Source of the DNA: Acidobacteriota bacterium
Lineage (GTDB): Bacteria; Acidobacteriota; CAIWXX01
Assembly (NCBI GenBank): GCA_016191015.1
Contig: JACPPM010000123.1
Location: 1 to 48,845 of the forward strand
DNA length: 48,845 nt
Direction: 5' to 3'
Of this stretch, positions 34,154 through 43,113 are shown in pieces. Numbering within the stretch: position 1 is the stretch's first letter; the number at the start of each line of letters is the position of its first letter. The notes below the pieces were generated by a model, which was given only the letters and a program-made list of their open reading frames with translations, searched no databases and was not told the origin of the DNA. The position numbers and the translations under genes are program-made.

Positions 34154-35157
34154 TAATTGGCCGTCGCTTTGGCACCGATGATCAGGTTGACGTCGGTGTC
34201 GGGTATGTCCTTGTCGACGGTGATGACGGAGATGTCGAGGGATTCTTTGAGACCGCTCGCATTGCCGACTGTGAAGGCGAAGCTCTTTGACGTAATCGTT
34301 CCCGAGGCCTGGAGAGTGTAACTAAGCGTGTCGGTCTTCAGCAGCACGCCGGTGGGGTCATAGTGCTTGATGATGACTCGCAGCTTGGTAGGCAGGGCCG
34401 CTCCTCTGCTGTCGTCCTTGATCTGGCCTTTCATGTAGAAGGTGCCCCCGAGGGTGTACACGGGTCCCTTTGGCGAGTCGAGCCTGATGTGAAAGAACGA
34501 CTGTCCCTTCTTTGCAGCCAGGAGGTAGCCGGCGTAGGTGAGCTGGACCTGCTTGATTGAAGAGCTCGTCACAAGCTCGCGCTCCGGCGCCCGGCTCGGG
34601 AAGGCAGCATATGGCGGCTGGAAGGCGGTGGTGAGGTTGAGAGTGCCCGCGGGAAGCGAGCGATCCAGTGGCGCGACGGTGACTTCCACGATCTCGCCTG
34701 GTGCGATCTGGACGAACGAGCTGGGGCTGAAGTTGAAGGACTGAGCGGGGATCGTACCGTCGGCGAGCACGTTTGAGTCGAAGTTGAAAGTGCGAAGGAC
34801 CTTCCCGCTCTTATCCTTATGGAGGAACTGGAAGCGGAGTTTTGCGGGCAGCGTGGTTCCTGCGGTCTTCGGGGTGAGCTTGCCGGCGAAGCGGAAGGTC
34901 CCTTTCACCAGCACGAGCCACCCTTCCGTCAGCAGGACTTTGCCGTCGAGAACGGCTGCTGTTTTCCCCTTGGCTGTGGCGGGGACATCGCCGTTGAAAA
35001 TGTACTCGACCTTATGCGTTGCGCTCGGCCTGAGAAGAGCTTTCAGCACGAGCAACGGGTATCGCCAGTGCGCGGAGGAGGCCGACGCGCCCAGTGCGAT
35101 CAACAGAAAGGCGGCGACCGCGACGAGCGTCCTCGTTCTCAACTTGCTTGACGGCAT
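34153..35157 (-). CDS. Secreted protein with an internally duplicated unknown domain
   Basis: A 334-residue exported protein. ATG 35157 is chosen for GGGAGGA just upstream and for the signal peptide that starts there (MPSSKLRTRTLVAVAAFLLI, cleavage near residue 29). The mature part contains two copies of a domain of about 93 residues, at about 86-179 and 238-330. Each copy has the order GTF-x-x-x-G, LP-x-KLR, a Gly/Lys turn, a Gly-Thr-Ile segment (ADGTIPAQSFNF / ASGTITSKSFAF), then a strand ending in LNL / VNLI. The domain is all-beta by appearance and not one I can name. It lies 75 bp downstream of the next secreted protein gene on the same strand, so the two may form an operon. Confidence 0.8.
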   Translation of the reverse strand: MPSSKLRTRTLVAVAAFLLIALGASASSAHWRYPLLVLKALLRPSATHKVEYIFNGDVPATAKGKTAAVLDGKVLLTEGWLVLVKGTFRFAGKLTPKTAGTTLPAKLRFQFLHKDKSGKVLRTFNFDSNVLADGTIPAQSFNFSPSSFVQIAPGEIVEVTVAPLDRSLPAGTLNLTTAFQPPYAAFPSRAPERELVTSSSIKQVQLTYAGYLLAAKKGQSFFHIRLDSPKGPVYTLGGTFYMKGQIKDDSRGAALPTKLRVIIKHYDPTGVLLKTDTLSYTLQASGTITSKSFAFTVGNASGLKESLDISVITVDKDIPDTDVNLIIGAKATAN

Positions 35158-35232
35158 GGTGTCCTCCCGTGTGGAGACTTCAGTCATTCGACTTGGGGGT
35201 TTGGACTTTGGTGGGGAGCCGACATCCATCCC

Positions 35233-36585
35233 TCATTCCACTCTGAATTTCTCGAAACAGATCTCGGTGCGGCCATTCGTTTTTCTCTCAGCCCAGACAA
35301 CGAGGACGTCACGGCCGTAAACGCCGACGTCCATCCATTGTAACTGGTCAACGATGGGACCGAATGCCTGCTTCGGCATTCCAAAGATGCTGTCGGGCGA
35401 GACCGATCGATACGCAAACGTATGCTCCTCGTTGTGGTAGAGGGCGTACGCCTGCTGAGCCTCTGACAGGGGATCACGAATCGAGAAGAAGCGCTGGTCC
35501 ACGAGAGTGGACGGCGGGGCGAGGGGGCCGAGCTTCTTGAATGATTCCGCCGCGAGGTCGCCCCGAAAGGCTCGGACATTGAAATCCATGTTGCTCGCAG
35601 ACAGGATCGCGTAGGAGCCCGCCGGACTCGCATCGTCGATGCGGATGACTTCGCCGAAGGCGCGGTCCGCCGGTTTCTGGCTGCGCGGGTGGATCGTACC
35701 GGTGATGACGAAGCGCTCGACCTTCGAAGCGGCCGGATCGATCATCAAAACTCCCCCACGACCCGTAACCCCACTTTCGTCGAAGTCCATCTTGACGCCG
35801 CCCGCATATATCTTCCCGTCGGCCAGGAACCCCGAGAGAGCTGCCCCGATCATTTCCCATGAAGTCATCTTCACATTCCGCGAGATCGCCAGATCGACGT
35901 CTCCATCTCTGGTGACACCACACTGCGCCCCCCACATCCCCGCCACCCAATGTTTTCCGTCTCTCCCGCCTTCGTTGCTGCCCAGGTACGTGACGAAGAC
36001 ATCATCGTGGACAGGCCCGCCCAGCGTGCGTGGCGGGGCCGGCATCGCGACGGCAAACGGCATCGCGGCCAGGGCGACTCCTGCCGCATTGAGCTTGATG
36101 ATCCGGCCGAGGTGGCCGCTCGAGCGGACAACAGAAGAGGGCGGTGTGTATGTGCGCACCAGGACGTCCGAGCTCCTGAACGGCCTGTCGTCGACAGGAT
36201 CCAGAGTGAGAAAGCAACCGAGGTCCCGGTACGCGGTATCCCACACAACCAGATAGGTCCCCGTCTGCGCGAGATACACGACCAGGGGACGCTGATGAGA
36301 CCCGGAATCGGGTGAGATGAGAAACGGTGCGGAGCACGCGTAGGTGCCATCTCCCCGCCGCCGGAGATCGGCCGCGTAAACTCGCCCGAACTCGTTGTCG
36401 CCCCGATCTCCCTGACTCCATGTCACGAGCGCATCGCCGCTCACCGGATTCACGGCAATCCGGACCTTCTCATTGATTTTGCCGATGCCGCCTGATACCT
36501 TCAGTGAATTCCCGATTGCCGCCTCGGTCCCGCCGAGAAACAACACCGCTCCAATAGCGAGGAGAGATCCTGACAACTTCGCCAT
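35233..36585 (-). CDS. Secreted beta-propeller-like protein of unknown function
   Basis: A 450-residue exported protein with a strong ribosome binding site (AAGGAGGA) and a signal peptide (MAKLSGSLLAIGAVLFLGGTEA). It contains repeated strands of the type N-P-x-S-G-D-A-L-V-T-W and GTYLVVWDTAYRD, usually seen in secreted beta-propeller proteins of Acidobacteria and Myxobacteria. The last part (MDVGVYGRDVLVVWAERKTN) repeats the same pattern, closing the ring. No catalytic motif was found. Three or more Cys (TYACSAPF, LGCFLT, AQCGVT) could form disulfides. It is probably transcribed with the duplicated-domain protein that follows. Confidence 0.78.
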   Translation of the reverse strand: MAKLSGSLLAIGAVLFLGGTEAAIGNSLKVSGGIGKINEKVRIAVNPVSGDALVTWSQGDRGDNEFGRVYAADLRRRGDGTYACSAPFLISPDSGSHQRPLVVYLAQTGTYLVVWDTAYRDLGCFLTLDPVDDRPFRSSDVLVRTYTPPSSVVRSSGHLGRIIKLNAAGVALAAMPFAVAMPAPPRTLGGPVHDDVFVTYLGSNEGGRDGKHWVAGMWGAQCGVTRDGDVDLAISRNVKMTSWEMIGAALSGFLADGKIYAGGVKMDFDESGVTGRGGVLMIDPAASKVERFVITGTIHPRSQKPADRAFGEVIRIDDASPAGSYAILSASNMDFNVRAFRGDLAAESFKKLGPLAPPSTLVDQRFFSIRDPLSEAQQAYALYHNEEHTFAYRSVSPDSIFGMPKQAFGPIVDQLQWMDVGVYGRDVLVVWAERKTNGRTEICFEKFRVE

Positions 36586-36741
36586 ACCATCCTCCTTGAT
36601 GCGCTTACCCCCGAAACTGCCCGTCTTCTGAACTTATCACCGCGGATTCAGGCAATCAAGCGGAAGGAAGAATGACCGGAACCTCGGCCGGGAAGGCACA
36701 CGGGCATGGACGTGACGTCACCCGCGGCCCGTCACTCCGGG

Positions 36742-37044
36742 TCAGATCTCGCCGCGGCGAATCCGCTCGACCTTCGCGTCGCAATCGTCGTTGAACCGAG
36801 CTCGATCCCGCCGGAATTCCTCCTCCAGTTTCGCACGCTCCTCGGGGTTGGCCGTGCGAGCTAGCTGAGAACGGTGCAGAACTTCCGTCTCCGCGACCTT
36901 CGCCCGGTAGTAGCTCCTCGTATCGGCGATTGCCGCCCGCTGCTCTTCGGTCAGAGGGCGGAGCTCGACGCCGTCTTCGGCGTCCTTCCGCCGCAGCCGC
37001 TCCATGGCGATCTCCAAGGCACTCTTCGGTGCTTCGTCGCGCAC
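36742..37044 (-). CDS. Small charged coiled-coil-like protein
   Basis: A 100-residue hydrophilic protein, starting at GTG 37044. It is very rich in Glu, Arg and Lys, with long helical stretches (LEIAMERLRRKDAEDGVEL; TEEQRAAIADTRSYYRAKVA; EERAKLEEEFRRDRARFNDD). No membrane segment or cysteine cluster is present. No good ribosome binding site precedes the start. The regular heptad-like spacing suggests a helical bundle or coiled coil. I know no function for it. It stands alone upstream of the divergently transcribed sulfatase. Confidence 0.68.
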   Translation of the reverse strand: MRDEAPKSALEIAMERLRRKDAEDGVELRPLTEEQRAAIADTRSYYRAKVAETEVLHRSQLARTANPEERAKLEEEFRRDRARFNDDCDAKVERIRRGEI

Positions 37045-37162
37045 GCCTGGAATGCTACCACAAGATCAACGCAAAGGAATTCCCGGGGGAAGGATATGAG
37101 ACAGGTAGGCGCGCCACAGGAGCTGAATGGAGCGTGCCAGATGGCAGTCATGGAGGTGTCAA

Positions 37163-38905
37163 ATGAAACCCAAGACCGTTCCGCTCGTCGCGGTTCTCCT
37201 CGCGCTCATGCTCGCTCCCGAAGCGTCCTCGCTCAGACTCGGTCGTCACCAGAGGCCGTCAGGTCAGCCCAAATACAACATCATTCTCATCCTCACTGAC
37301 GATCAGCGATGGGATACGGTCGACATGACGCTCGATGGTCAGGACGTCATGCCTGCGCTGCGCGAAGAGCTCCTCGAAAAGGGCGTCGACTTCACGAACG
37401 CTTTTGTCTCGACCCCACTGTGCTGTCCGGACCGAGCCAGCCTGCTCTCCGGCGGCTACTACGCTCACAACACCGGCGTCCTCACCAATGAGGGGCCGAA
37501 TGGTGGATTCGAGAAGTTCCAGGATGATGACGCACTCTCGGTCCGGTTGCGGCAGGCCGGTTACAGGACAGGACTGGTCGGGAAGTACATGAACAGGTAT
37601 GCACTCTCGCATGCCTACGTCCCGCCCGGCTGGTCCTACTTCGCAGGAATTGGGGGAATGCGTAGCTGGTTCGACTACAATGTCGTCGTCGGCAAGGGAT
37701 CAGTCGACGGACCGGGGCGTGGAACGGTGGAGCCGTCGGAGGAGTATCTGACCGACCACCTGAGGGAACGGGCGGTGGATTTCATCGAGACTTCCGGAAC
37801 GGCCCCGTTCTTCCTCTATTTTAGTCCGGTGGCGCCACACGAGCCTGCCACGCCTGCGCCTGGCGATGAAACCCTCTTTCCGGAGTTCTCATATGAAGGA
37901 CGGGGGTCGGGCGAAGAGGATCTCTCCGACAAGCCGGCCTGGGCGAGCTACCTCGCCTCCGGATACGACCCTGCGCAGAACGCCGCATTTGTTCGCGAGC
38001 AGCTCAGGTCGCTCCGCGCCATCGACCGAGCCATCGTGTCATTGGTTGACGCCGTGCGCCAGAGAGGCGCACTCGATCGGACCGTTTTCATCTACACATC
38101 GGACAACGGATATCTCTGGGGTGAACACAGGCTCAGCGGCAAGGCATTTGCCTACGAGGAGTCCATCCGTGTGCCCCTGATCGTGCGGATGCCGGGCCTG
38201 CTGCCTCGTCAGGAGAGTAAGGCCGTCGTGACCAACGTGGATATCGGAGCGACGATAAACGATCTGGCCGGGCTGAACAGAGTCTCCGACGGGACCAGCC
38301 TGCTGCCTCTGCTCGCGGATTCATCCACCGCATGGCGCACCGAGTTCCTCATCCAGAACCACGGCGGGTTGAGGTGGTCGGGAGTCCGCGCTGAGGTGGG
38401 TGGGCGGACCTGGAAATACATCGAGCATGCCACGGGAGAGAGGGAGCTCTACGATCTAAGTACGGATCCATTCGAGATGACGAGCCGGCACCGGGACCCA
38501 AGCCAGATCGTGAGAGACGCAATGAAAGCACTCAAGCTGAAATTGGCCGGGATGCGCGGTTTGAACATCATCAGCCGTTCGGCGCCAGGAGGGCAGGCCG
38601 GGACCGCTTACGCATTCCCGATCGCGACATGGGGCGGGCGCGCGCCGTTCAGCTGGTCCGTCACTGCCGGCGTTCTTCCGATCGGACTCACCCTCGATCC
38701 CGCAACCGGGCTGATCAGCGGGACGCCCGAGGGCCCTGCTACCGAAAGGGTGCGCATCCGGGTCGAGGATTCGTCCGTGTCGCCCCATTCGGGCCACCCA
38801 CAGGCCTTCGAGCAGGACTATGTCGTTGCTATTCGACAGAGTGGGCAAGAACCGTCCTCACATTCTCCCGACGCAATCGTAGACATGAGCGGGGATCAGC
38901 TATGA
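37163..38905 (+). CDS. Exported sulfatase with C-terminal putative Ig domain
   Basis: A 580-residue alkaline-phosphatase-superfamily sulfatase. ATG 37163 is chosen for GGAGG (37152-37156) and the signal peptide beginning there (MKPKTVPLVAVLLALMLAPE). Metal-binding Asp46-Asp47 lie in ILTDDQRW. The formylglycine signature is Cys87-Cys-Pro-Asp90-Arg91 followed by ASLLSG, like the CCPSR of N-acetylglucosamine-6-sulfatases but with Asp in place of Ser. Later motifs include HEPATPAP, TSDNGYLWGEHRL and KWKYIEH-type ends (TWKYIEHATGERELYDL). After residue about 480 comes a He_PIG-type Ig domain (LPIGLTLDPATGLISGTPEG). It probably desulfates an extracellular glycan or sugar. Maturation needs a formylglycine-generating enzyme encoded elsewhere. 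Confidence 0.92.
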   Translation: MKPKTVPLVAVLLALMLAPEASSLRLGRHQRPSGQPKYNIILILTDDQRWDTVDMTLDGQDVMPALREELLEKGVDFTNAFVSTPLCCPDRASLLSGGYYAHNTGVLTNEGPNGGFEKFQDDDALSVRLRQAGYRTGLVGKYMNRYALSHAYVPPGWSYFAGIGGMRSWFDYNVVVGKGSVDGPGRGTVEPSEEYLTDHLRERAVDFIETSGTAPFFLYFSPVAPHEPATPAPGDETLFPEFSYEGRGSGEEDLSDKPAWASYLASGYDPAQNAAFVREQLRSLRAIDRAIVSLVDAVRQRGALDRTVFIYTSDNGYLWGEHRLSGKAFAYEESIRVPLIVRMPGLLPRQESKAVVTNVDIGATINDLAGLNRVSDGTSLLPLLADSSTAWRTEFLIQNHGGLRWSGVRAEVGGRTWKYIEHATGERELYDLSTDPFEMTSRHRDPSQIVRDAMKALKLKLAGMRGLNIISRSAPGGQAGTAYAFPIATWGGRAPFSWSVTAGVLPIGLTLDPATGLISGTPEGPATERVRIRVEDSSVSPHSGHPQAFEQDYVVAIRQSGQEPSSHSPDAIVDMSGDQL

Positions 38906-38971
38906 GGACCACATCGCACTCCAGGTCGTGGTCCGGACAACAATCGCCGCGTTTGCTACCAACGGCTGCCG

Positions 38972-40603
38972 TCAGCGCATCAGGCTTCCAAGGGCCGCTC
39001 TGACTTCCGGCTGGCTCTCGTTGAGCTCCAACGACCTTCCAAAGAGCTCCACGGCACGCTCCCCCTCTCCGATCTCGAGGTAGGTGCCGGCGCAGAAGTT
39101 CAACGCCGTGACGCTCTGGGGGTGCGTGTCCAGAATTGTTTCCAGTCCCTCGAGCGCCTCCTGCCGGCGCCCCGACCGGAGCAGCGCAAGGGTTCGCACT
39201 TCAAGCGCCTCGAGGTGCGATTCGTTCATCGCGAGCACGGGATCGAGCACCCGAACCGCTTCGTCATACTGACTGAGTCGGAGCCTCGCTCTGGCCAGGT
39301 CGATTCGCACATCGAGATCGTCGGAATCCATATCGACCGAGCGCTGGAGCTCCGCCACCCCGGTTTCGACGCATCCGGCTGAGAGGTATTCGACACCCAG
39401 TGTGGCGTGGCGCTCGGCCTCACCCATCGCAGCAGCTTCGAAGCGGAACGCGCCGCCGGTGTCAGGCGGCTCCGTGACGTCCCGAGCAGATTCACCCTCA
39501 CCGGGCATTGAGCGGTCAATCGGACAGACTACGTTCACATCCCTTTCGACTCGCCCGCTGCGGCCTGATGCGTAGTCGACGGCAATGACATTGAGCTGGT
39601 ACCCACCGGGTATCACGGGAATGCGCGACGCGTATCGCAGCGAGTAAGCGCGCGATTTGCTGAGCTGCTCCTCGGTGAGCGCGATCGGCAGCGTCTCGTT
39701 TCGTTCCGACAAAATCTGATGCTTTCCATCAAGCAGCCTGATGATCAGATCGATCCGCGCAGCGTATTGTCTCTTGCTCTTCTCGAAGGTGATCCCTTCG
39801 GGTCGGAGATCCACGGTGGTATCCAGATTGGCCGTGTCGTTGGTATCCGGGACAACGGCGTAGGTCACTTCGAGCGGGAGTGTGGCCTCTCCTTGCAGCG
39901 CGACCTGCGTTCTCACCTTCGTCTTGATATCGTCGCGGAACAGCTCGCTTCCGCCGTAGAGGAGCTTCTGGGCGGCGACTTCCGATCCGAGCTGGGGGAA
40001 GAGGCCGTGCCACATGCCAGGCGATCCGTCCACGTTTTCGAAATCTACCGGGGGCATGCGCGAGCTCCTCTGGTCGGCTCTCGGGCCCCACCCTATACCG
40101 ACTCGATCGGACGGATCGGTGAAGGGAGAGAAAAGCACATATTGGCCAAACCCCCACCGTCTGATGAAGACGAGGTTCAAGTATGTCGGGAGCCCCTTCA
40201 CGCACAGGCCCCAGTACTGCCACGAGACTTGAGGGTAGCGAGAGCCGATCACCGGGTTCGCGCTCATCCGGGTGGGCCGCCCGAGCAGGATCCACACGCG
40301 ACCCTGGTCGCTGTCGACGCCAAAGTGATCTCGCGCGTAGGCCAACCTGGCATAGTACTCTTCTTTGGATTCGTTGGCGGGAGTGAGAGGGTTTGGATCG
40401 AGTCTGTTCCAGAATTCGCGAATGAATAGGTCCCGCTGCTCGTCGGTTTTGAGACTGGAGAAGCGTAGGCGTTCCTCCTTGGTAATGATGTACTTCACTT
40501 CATCGTCGATCCATCCGCGGTAGCGCGCAGGCAGATCCACGGCTGCGACAAGCTTGGCGCACAAGAACAGACTCATGACGGGGAGAACGATAACAGTCTT
40601 CAT
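38972..40603 (-). CDS. GWxTD-domain protein with C-terminal TPR repeats
   Basis: A 543-residue exported protein. ATG 40603 is chosen because a signal peptide begins there (MKTVIVLPVMSLFLCAKLVA); the frame is open further upstream only by chance. The N-terminal domain at about 27-130 is the GWxTD family, typical of Acidobacteria, here in the form RYRGWIDDEVKYIIT, then FIREFWNRLDPNP and WILLGRPTRM. A middle all-beta region (about 190-330) follows. TPR repeats at the C-terminus (about 380-540; AERHATLGVEYLSAGCVETG and similar) complete it. The function of the GWxTD domain is not established. Its divergent neighbour at 40811 shares the promoter region. Confidence 0.9.
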   Translation of the reverse strand: MKTVIVLPVMSLFLCAKLVAAVDLPARYRGWIDDEVKYIITKEERLRFSSLKTDEQRDLFIREFWNRLDPNPLTPANESKEEYYARLAYARDHFGVDSDQGRVWILLGRPTRMSANPVIGSRYPQVSWQYWGLCVKGLPTYLNLVFIRRWGFGQYVLFSPFTDPSDRVGIGWGPRADQRSSRMPPVDFENVDGSPGMWHGLFPQLGSEVAAQKLLYGGSELFRDDIKTKVRTQVALQGEATLPLEVTYAVVPDTNDTANLDTTVDLRPEGITFEKSKRQYAARIDLIIRLLDGKHQILSERNETLPIALTEEQLSKSRAYSLRYASRIPVIPGGYQLNVIAVDYASGRSGRVERDVNVVCPIDRSMPGEGESARDVTEPPDTGGAFRFEAAAMGEAERHATLGVEYLSAGCVETGVAELQRSVDMDSDDLDVRIDLARARLRLSQYDEAVRVLDPVLAMNESHLEALEVRTLALLRSGRRQEALEGLETILDTHPQSVTALNFCAGTYLEIGEGERAVELFGRSLELNESQPEVRAALGSLMR

Positions 40604-40754
40604 GATGACTCCATCCGCTTCGAAAGAGGCTCGATCGTTCCACAGGCTACGGACTCCAGCGTGCCTATCTCTATCAGCGCAAAGCGTGATCGTGCCGGGT
40701 GGCACTCGCGATGCGGTCACAGCCCGACTTTGATGAGGCGGCCTGCGCACATCG

Positions 40755-40783
40755 TTGAATCCGATCGCGGCCTGGAATAGGAT
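40755..40783 (+). promoter_or_regulatory. Sigma-70-type promoter before the secreted protein gene
   Basis: TTGAAT (40755-40760) and TAGGAT (40778-40783) are separated by exactly 17 bp, matching the consensus at 4-5 of 6 positions each. The expected transcription start is near 40790, 20 nt before the ATG at 40811, leaving room for the AGAGGAGGA ribosome binding site. Confidence 0.5.
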
Positions 40784-40810
40784 CGTCGCGCAATCGAAGA
40801 GGAGGATGCG

Positions 40811-42418
40811 ATGCACAGACGATCCATAGTGACACTGTTCGATGCCGGCGTCCTGAGCCTCGTGCTCGTGGGCGTGGCGTCGGCCGATGGCGGGTGGCAG
40901 ACGGTCCGTGCCGAGGTTCGTGACTCTCCGCGGCCGGCCTACCCGGTCGTGGAAAACGCCTGTGCCGCCCCCATCCCTCAGGTCACTGACGGAGAGGTCG
41001 TGCACATCAACCATCCGAAGGAGCCGCTGCCGCGCAAGGCGGAGCTCCCGGTCGATCCGCGCGGGCAGATGGACGGAGGCGGGCTTGATGGAACCACCCC
41101 ATCGACGGCGTTCCCATCAAAGATGCCCGCTCCGAAATCGACCTACGCGGGGATTTCCTTCACACGCTTTTTTCCCCCCGATCCGAATATGGCATGCGGA
41201 CCCCAGCACGTCGTGCTTGTGGTCAATACAAGCTGGGCGGCCTATCGGAAGTCGGACGGGGGCCTGGCAATACCGTCGGTCCAGGGGCTCAACGCGTTTT
41301 TCAGCTCTGTGATTGCCGGCGGTGAAAGCTGCTTCGACCCGAAGGTGATCTACGATTCGCAGGCAGGCCGCTGGGTCCTCGTCTCCATGGCGGTGAGCGA
41401 TGACTATTCGCTCTCCTCGTGGCTGCTCGCTGTCTCGAAGACATCCGACCCCTCAGGCGACTGGTACAAGTACCGTCTCGACGGGAGGCTCGACGGTTCG
41501 ACCTCGACCGGTAACTGGGCCGACTTCCCAGGGGTTGGAGTGGATGGCGCCGCGATCTACTTGACCGCGAACATGTTCACCTTCGATGGAACAAAAAACG
41601 TATTTCAATACTCCAAGATCCGCCTGCTGAGAAAGAGCTCCCTCTACGCCGGGGCGCCGGCCACATGGAAGGACATCACCAGGATCAAAGACACCGATGG
41701 ATTTGCGTTCACTGTTCAGCCGGCTCAAAACTATGACAACACTACAGGCAACTACCTGATCAGCGCGAACTACGGCACCGAAGCCAACGAGTATGTATCG
41801 GACAAGCTGACGCTCTGGAAGATCACCAACCCGACCGGCACTCCGAAGATCACGAAGAAGTCGCTGATCGTGAGATCGTTTACCTACGCCCCCGATGCCG
41901 TGCAGAAGGGGGGCGGGGATAACTACAGGGTCGCAACGAACGATCACAGGTTGTTGAATGCCGTAAGCCGCAACGGCAAGCTCTACACCGTCCACACGAT
42001 CGGCAAGAATTGGGGCAGCGGCACGGTGGCGGCGATCCGCTGGTATGAGATCACGGCGGCGAGCGGGGCGGTATCCCAGACCAACGATTTCGGGAAGGAC
42101 AAGTTCTACTACTTCTTCCCGGCCGCGATGCCTGACGCCCAGGGCAATCTCTACCTGGCCTTCAACCGGTCCAGCTCAACCGAGTACGCCGGCATCCGCT
42201 ATACGGGCCGCAAGCCGACTGCACCCGCCAATCAACTCGACGCCTCCGTCGGCCTCCTCATCAGCGGCAAAAACACTTACGCACCGTGGACCAACCGCTG
42301 GGGAGACTACAACGGCATCGCCTGGGATCCGGCAGATCCGGGCTCGGTTTGGATCTTCAGCGAGTACGCCTCGTCGTTGAGCAGTTGGGGCACACAGTTC
42401 GGGCATATCGGATATTGA
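40811..42418 (+). CDS. Secreted protein of unknown function
   Basis: A 535-residue exported protein with an excellent ribosome binding site (AGAGGAGGA) and a signal peptide (residues 1-25, ending VASA). After a Pro-rich linker (about 40-110) the body has repeated Trp/Asp-rich strands (RWVLVSMAVSDDYSLSSWLLAV; NWADFPGVGVDGAAIYLTANMF; GDYNGIAWDPADPGSVWIFSEY). This gives a beta-propeller look, similar to other large exported proteins of this phylum. Its opening FFPPDPNMACGPQHVV and closing FSEYAS motifs recur in related unnamed proteins as I recall them. No catalytic residues are recognised. It is divergent from the GWxTD gene. Confidence 0.8.
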   Translation: MHRRSIVTLFDAGVLSLVLVGVASADGGWQTVRAEVRDSPRPAYPVVENACAAPIPQVTDGEVVHINHPKEPLPRKAELPVDPRGQMDGGGLDGTTPSTAFPSKMPAPKSTYAGISFTRFFPPDPNMACGPQHVVLVVNTSWAAYRKSDGGLAIPSVQGLNAFFSSVIAGGESCFDPKVIYDSQAGRWVLVSMAVSDDYSLSSWLLAVSKTSDPSGDWYKYRLDGRLDGSTSTGNWADFPGVGVDGAAIYLTANMFTFDGTKNVFQYSKIRLLRKSSLYAGAPATWKDITRIKDTDGFAFTVQPAQNYDNTTGNYLISANYGTEANEYVSDKLTLWKITNPTGTPKITKKSLIVRSFTYAPDAVQKGGGDNYRVATNDHRLLNAVSRNGKLYTVHTIGKNWGSGTVAAIRWYEITAASGAVSQTNDFGKDKFYYFFPAAMPDAQGNLYLAFNRSSSTEYAGIRYTGRKPTAPANQLDASVGLLISGKNTYAPWTNRWGDYNGIAWDPADPGSVWIFSEYASSLSSWGTQFGHIGY

Positions 42419-42632
42419 TGCATGAGGGGAGCGAGGGCTGAAGCTGGAATATTCGCAGCTTTCGCATGCCACCGTCGCAAGGTTCCAGAACCGGACGGCG
42501 AATCTAATTTTTTTTCTTGTGACTATTTCTTTTCGTCGCGACTTATGGTATCTTGTGGGGTCTTGTCGCCACAGAGTTTGCGGGCAATGATGCCCATACC
42601 TCTTTAGCGGCGCCCAGCCTTAAGGAGGCTTT

Positions 42633-42956
42633 ATGGGTAAGAAACTTTACGTAGGTAACCTTCCGTTCACTGTCACCGATCGATTCCTGCAGGACACGTT
42701 CTCACAGTGTGGAACAGTCGAGTCCGCGAGGATTATCACAGACCGCGACACGGGCCGGAGCAAGGGCTTTGGCTTCGTCGAGATGGCGAGTGAAGAAGAG
42801 GCGGCGGCGGCGATCAAGAAGTTCAACGGGATGAACCAGGATGGCCGTCCGATGACCGTCAACGAGGCGAAGCCGATGGCTCCTCGCGAGGGCGGCTTCG
42901 GTGGCGGCGGCAAGGGTGGCCGTGGTGGGTTCGGCGGAGGCCGGAACCGGTACTGA
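42633..42956 (+). CDS. RRM-type RNA-binding protein
   Basis: A 107-residue protein with one RNA recognition motif (residues about 3-80) and a Gly/Arg/Phe-rich tail. RNP2 reads KLYVGNLPF and RNP1 reads KGFGFVEM, both intact, so single-stranded RNA binding is expected. The tail (GGFGGGGKGGRGGFGGGR) resembles that of cyanobacterial and eukaryotic RRM proteins. The ribosome binding site TAAGGAGG is strong, and the leader is long and AT-rich. It is followed by a DEAD-box helicase, so it probably helps RNA remodelling, perhaps in the cold as its cyanobacterial Rbp relatives do. Confidence 0.94.
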   Translation: MGKKLYVGNLPFTVTDRFLQDTFSQCGTVESARIITDRDTGRSKGFGFVEMASEEEAAAAIKKFNGMNQDGRPMTVNEAKPMAPREGGFGGGGKGGRGGFGGGRNRY

Positions 42957-43003
42957 TCGGCGCTTCTGAGCTCGTCTCGTTTACCGCTTTCGCGCATTGC
43001 TCG

Positions 43004-43037
43004 CCGCGGGCGGAAAGGTGTCCGCGTACGCCCGCGG
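43004..43037 (+). terminator. GC-rich hairpin between RRM and helicase genes
   Basis: CCGCGGGCG (43004-43012) pairs perfectly with CGCCCGCGG (43029-43037) across a 16-nt loop, 48 bp after the RRM stop. No T-run follows. It could terminate or attenuate read-through into the helicase gene. Confidence 0.5.
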
Positions 43038-43113
43038 TGTGTCGATGCTCCCGCTATGACCCGATACGAGAACAGTATTCATGGCGGGTCTTCTGTTAAG
43101 ATTAGGGAACTAA

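Noticed and set aside
36712-36721. GTGACGTCAC palindrome resembling a CRE site
   Set aside because: A 10-bp palindrome is expected by chance in a high-GC 49-kb window, and its position relative to genes is not telling.
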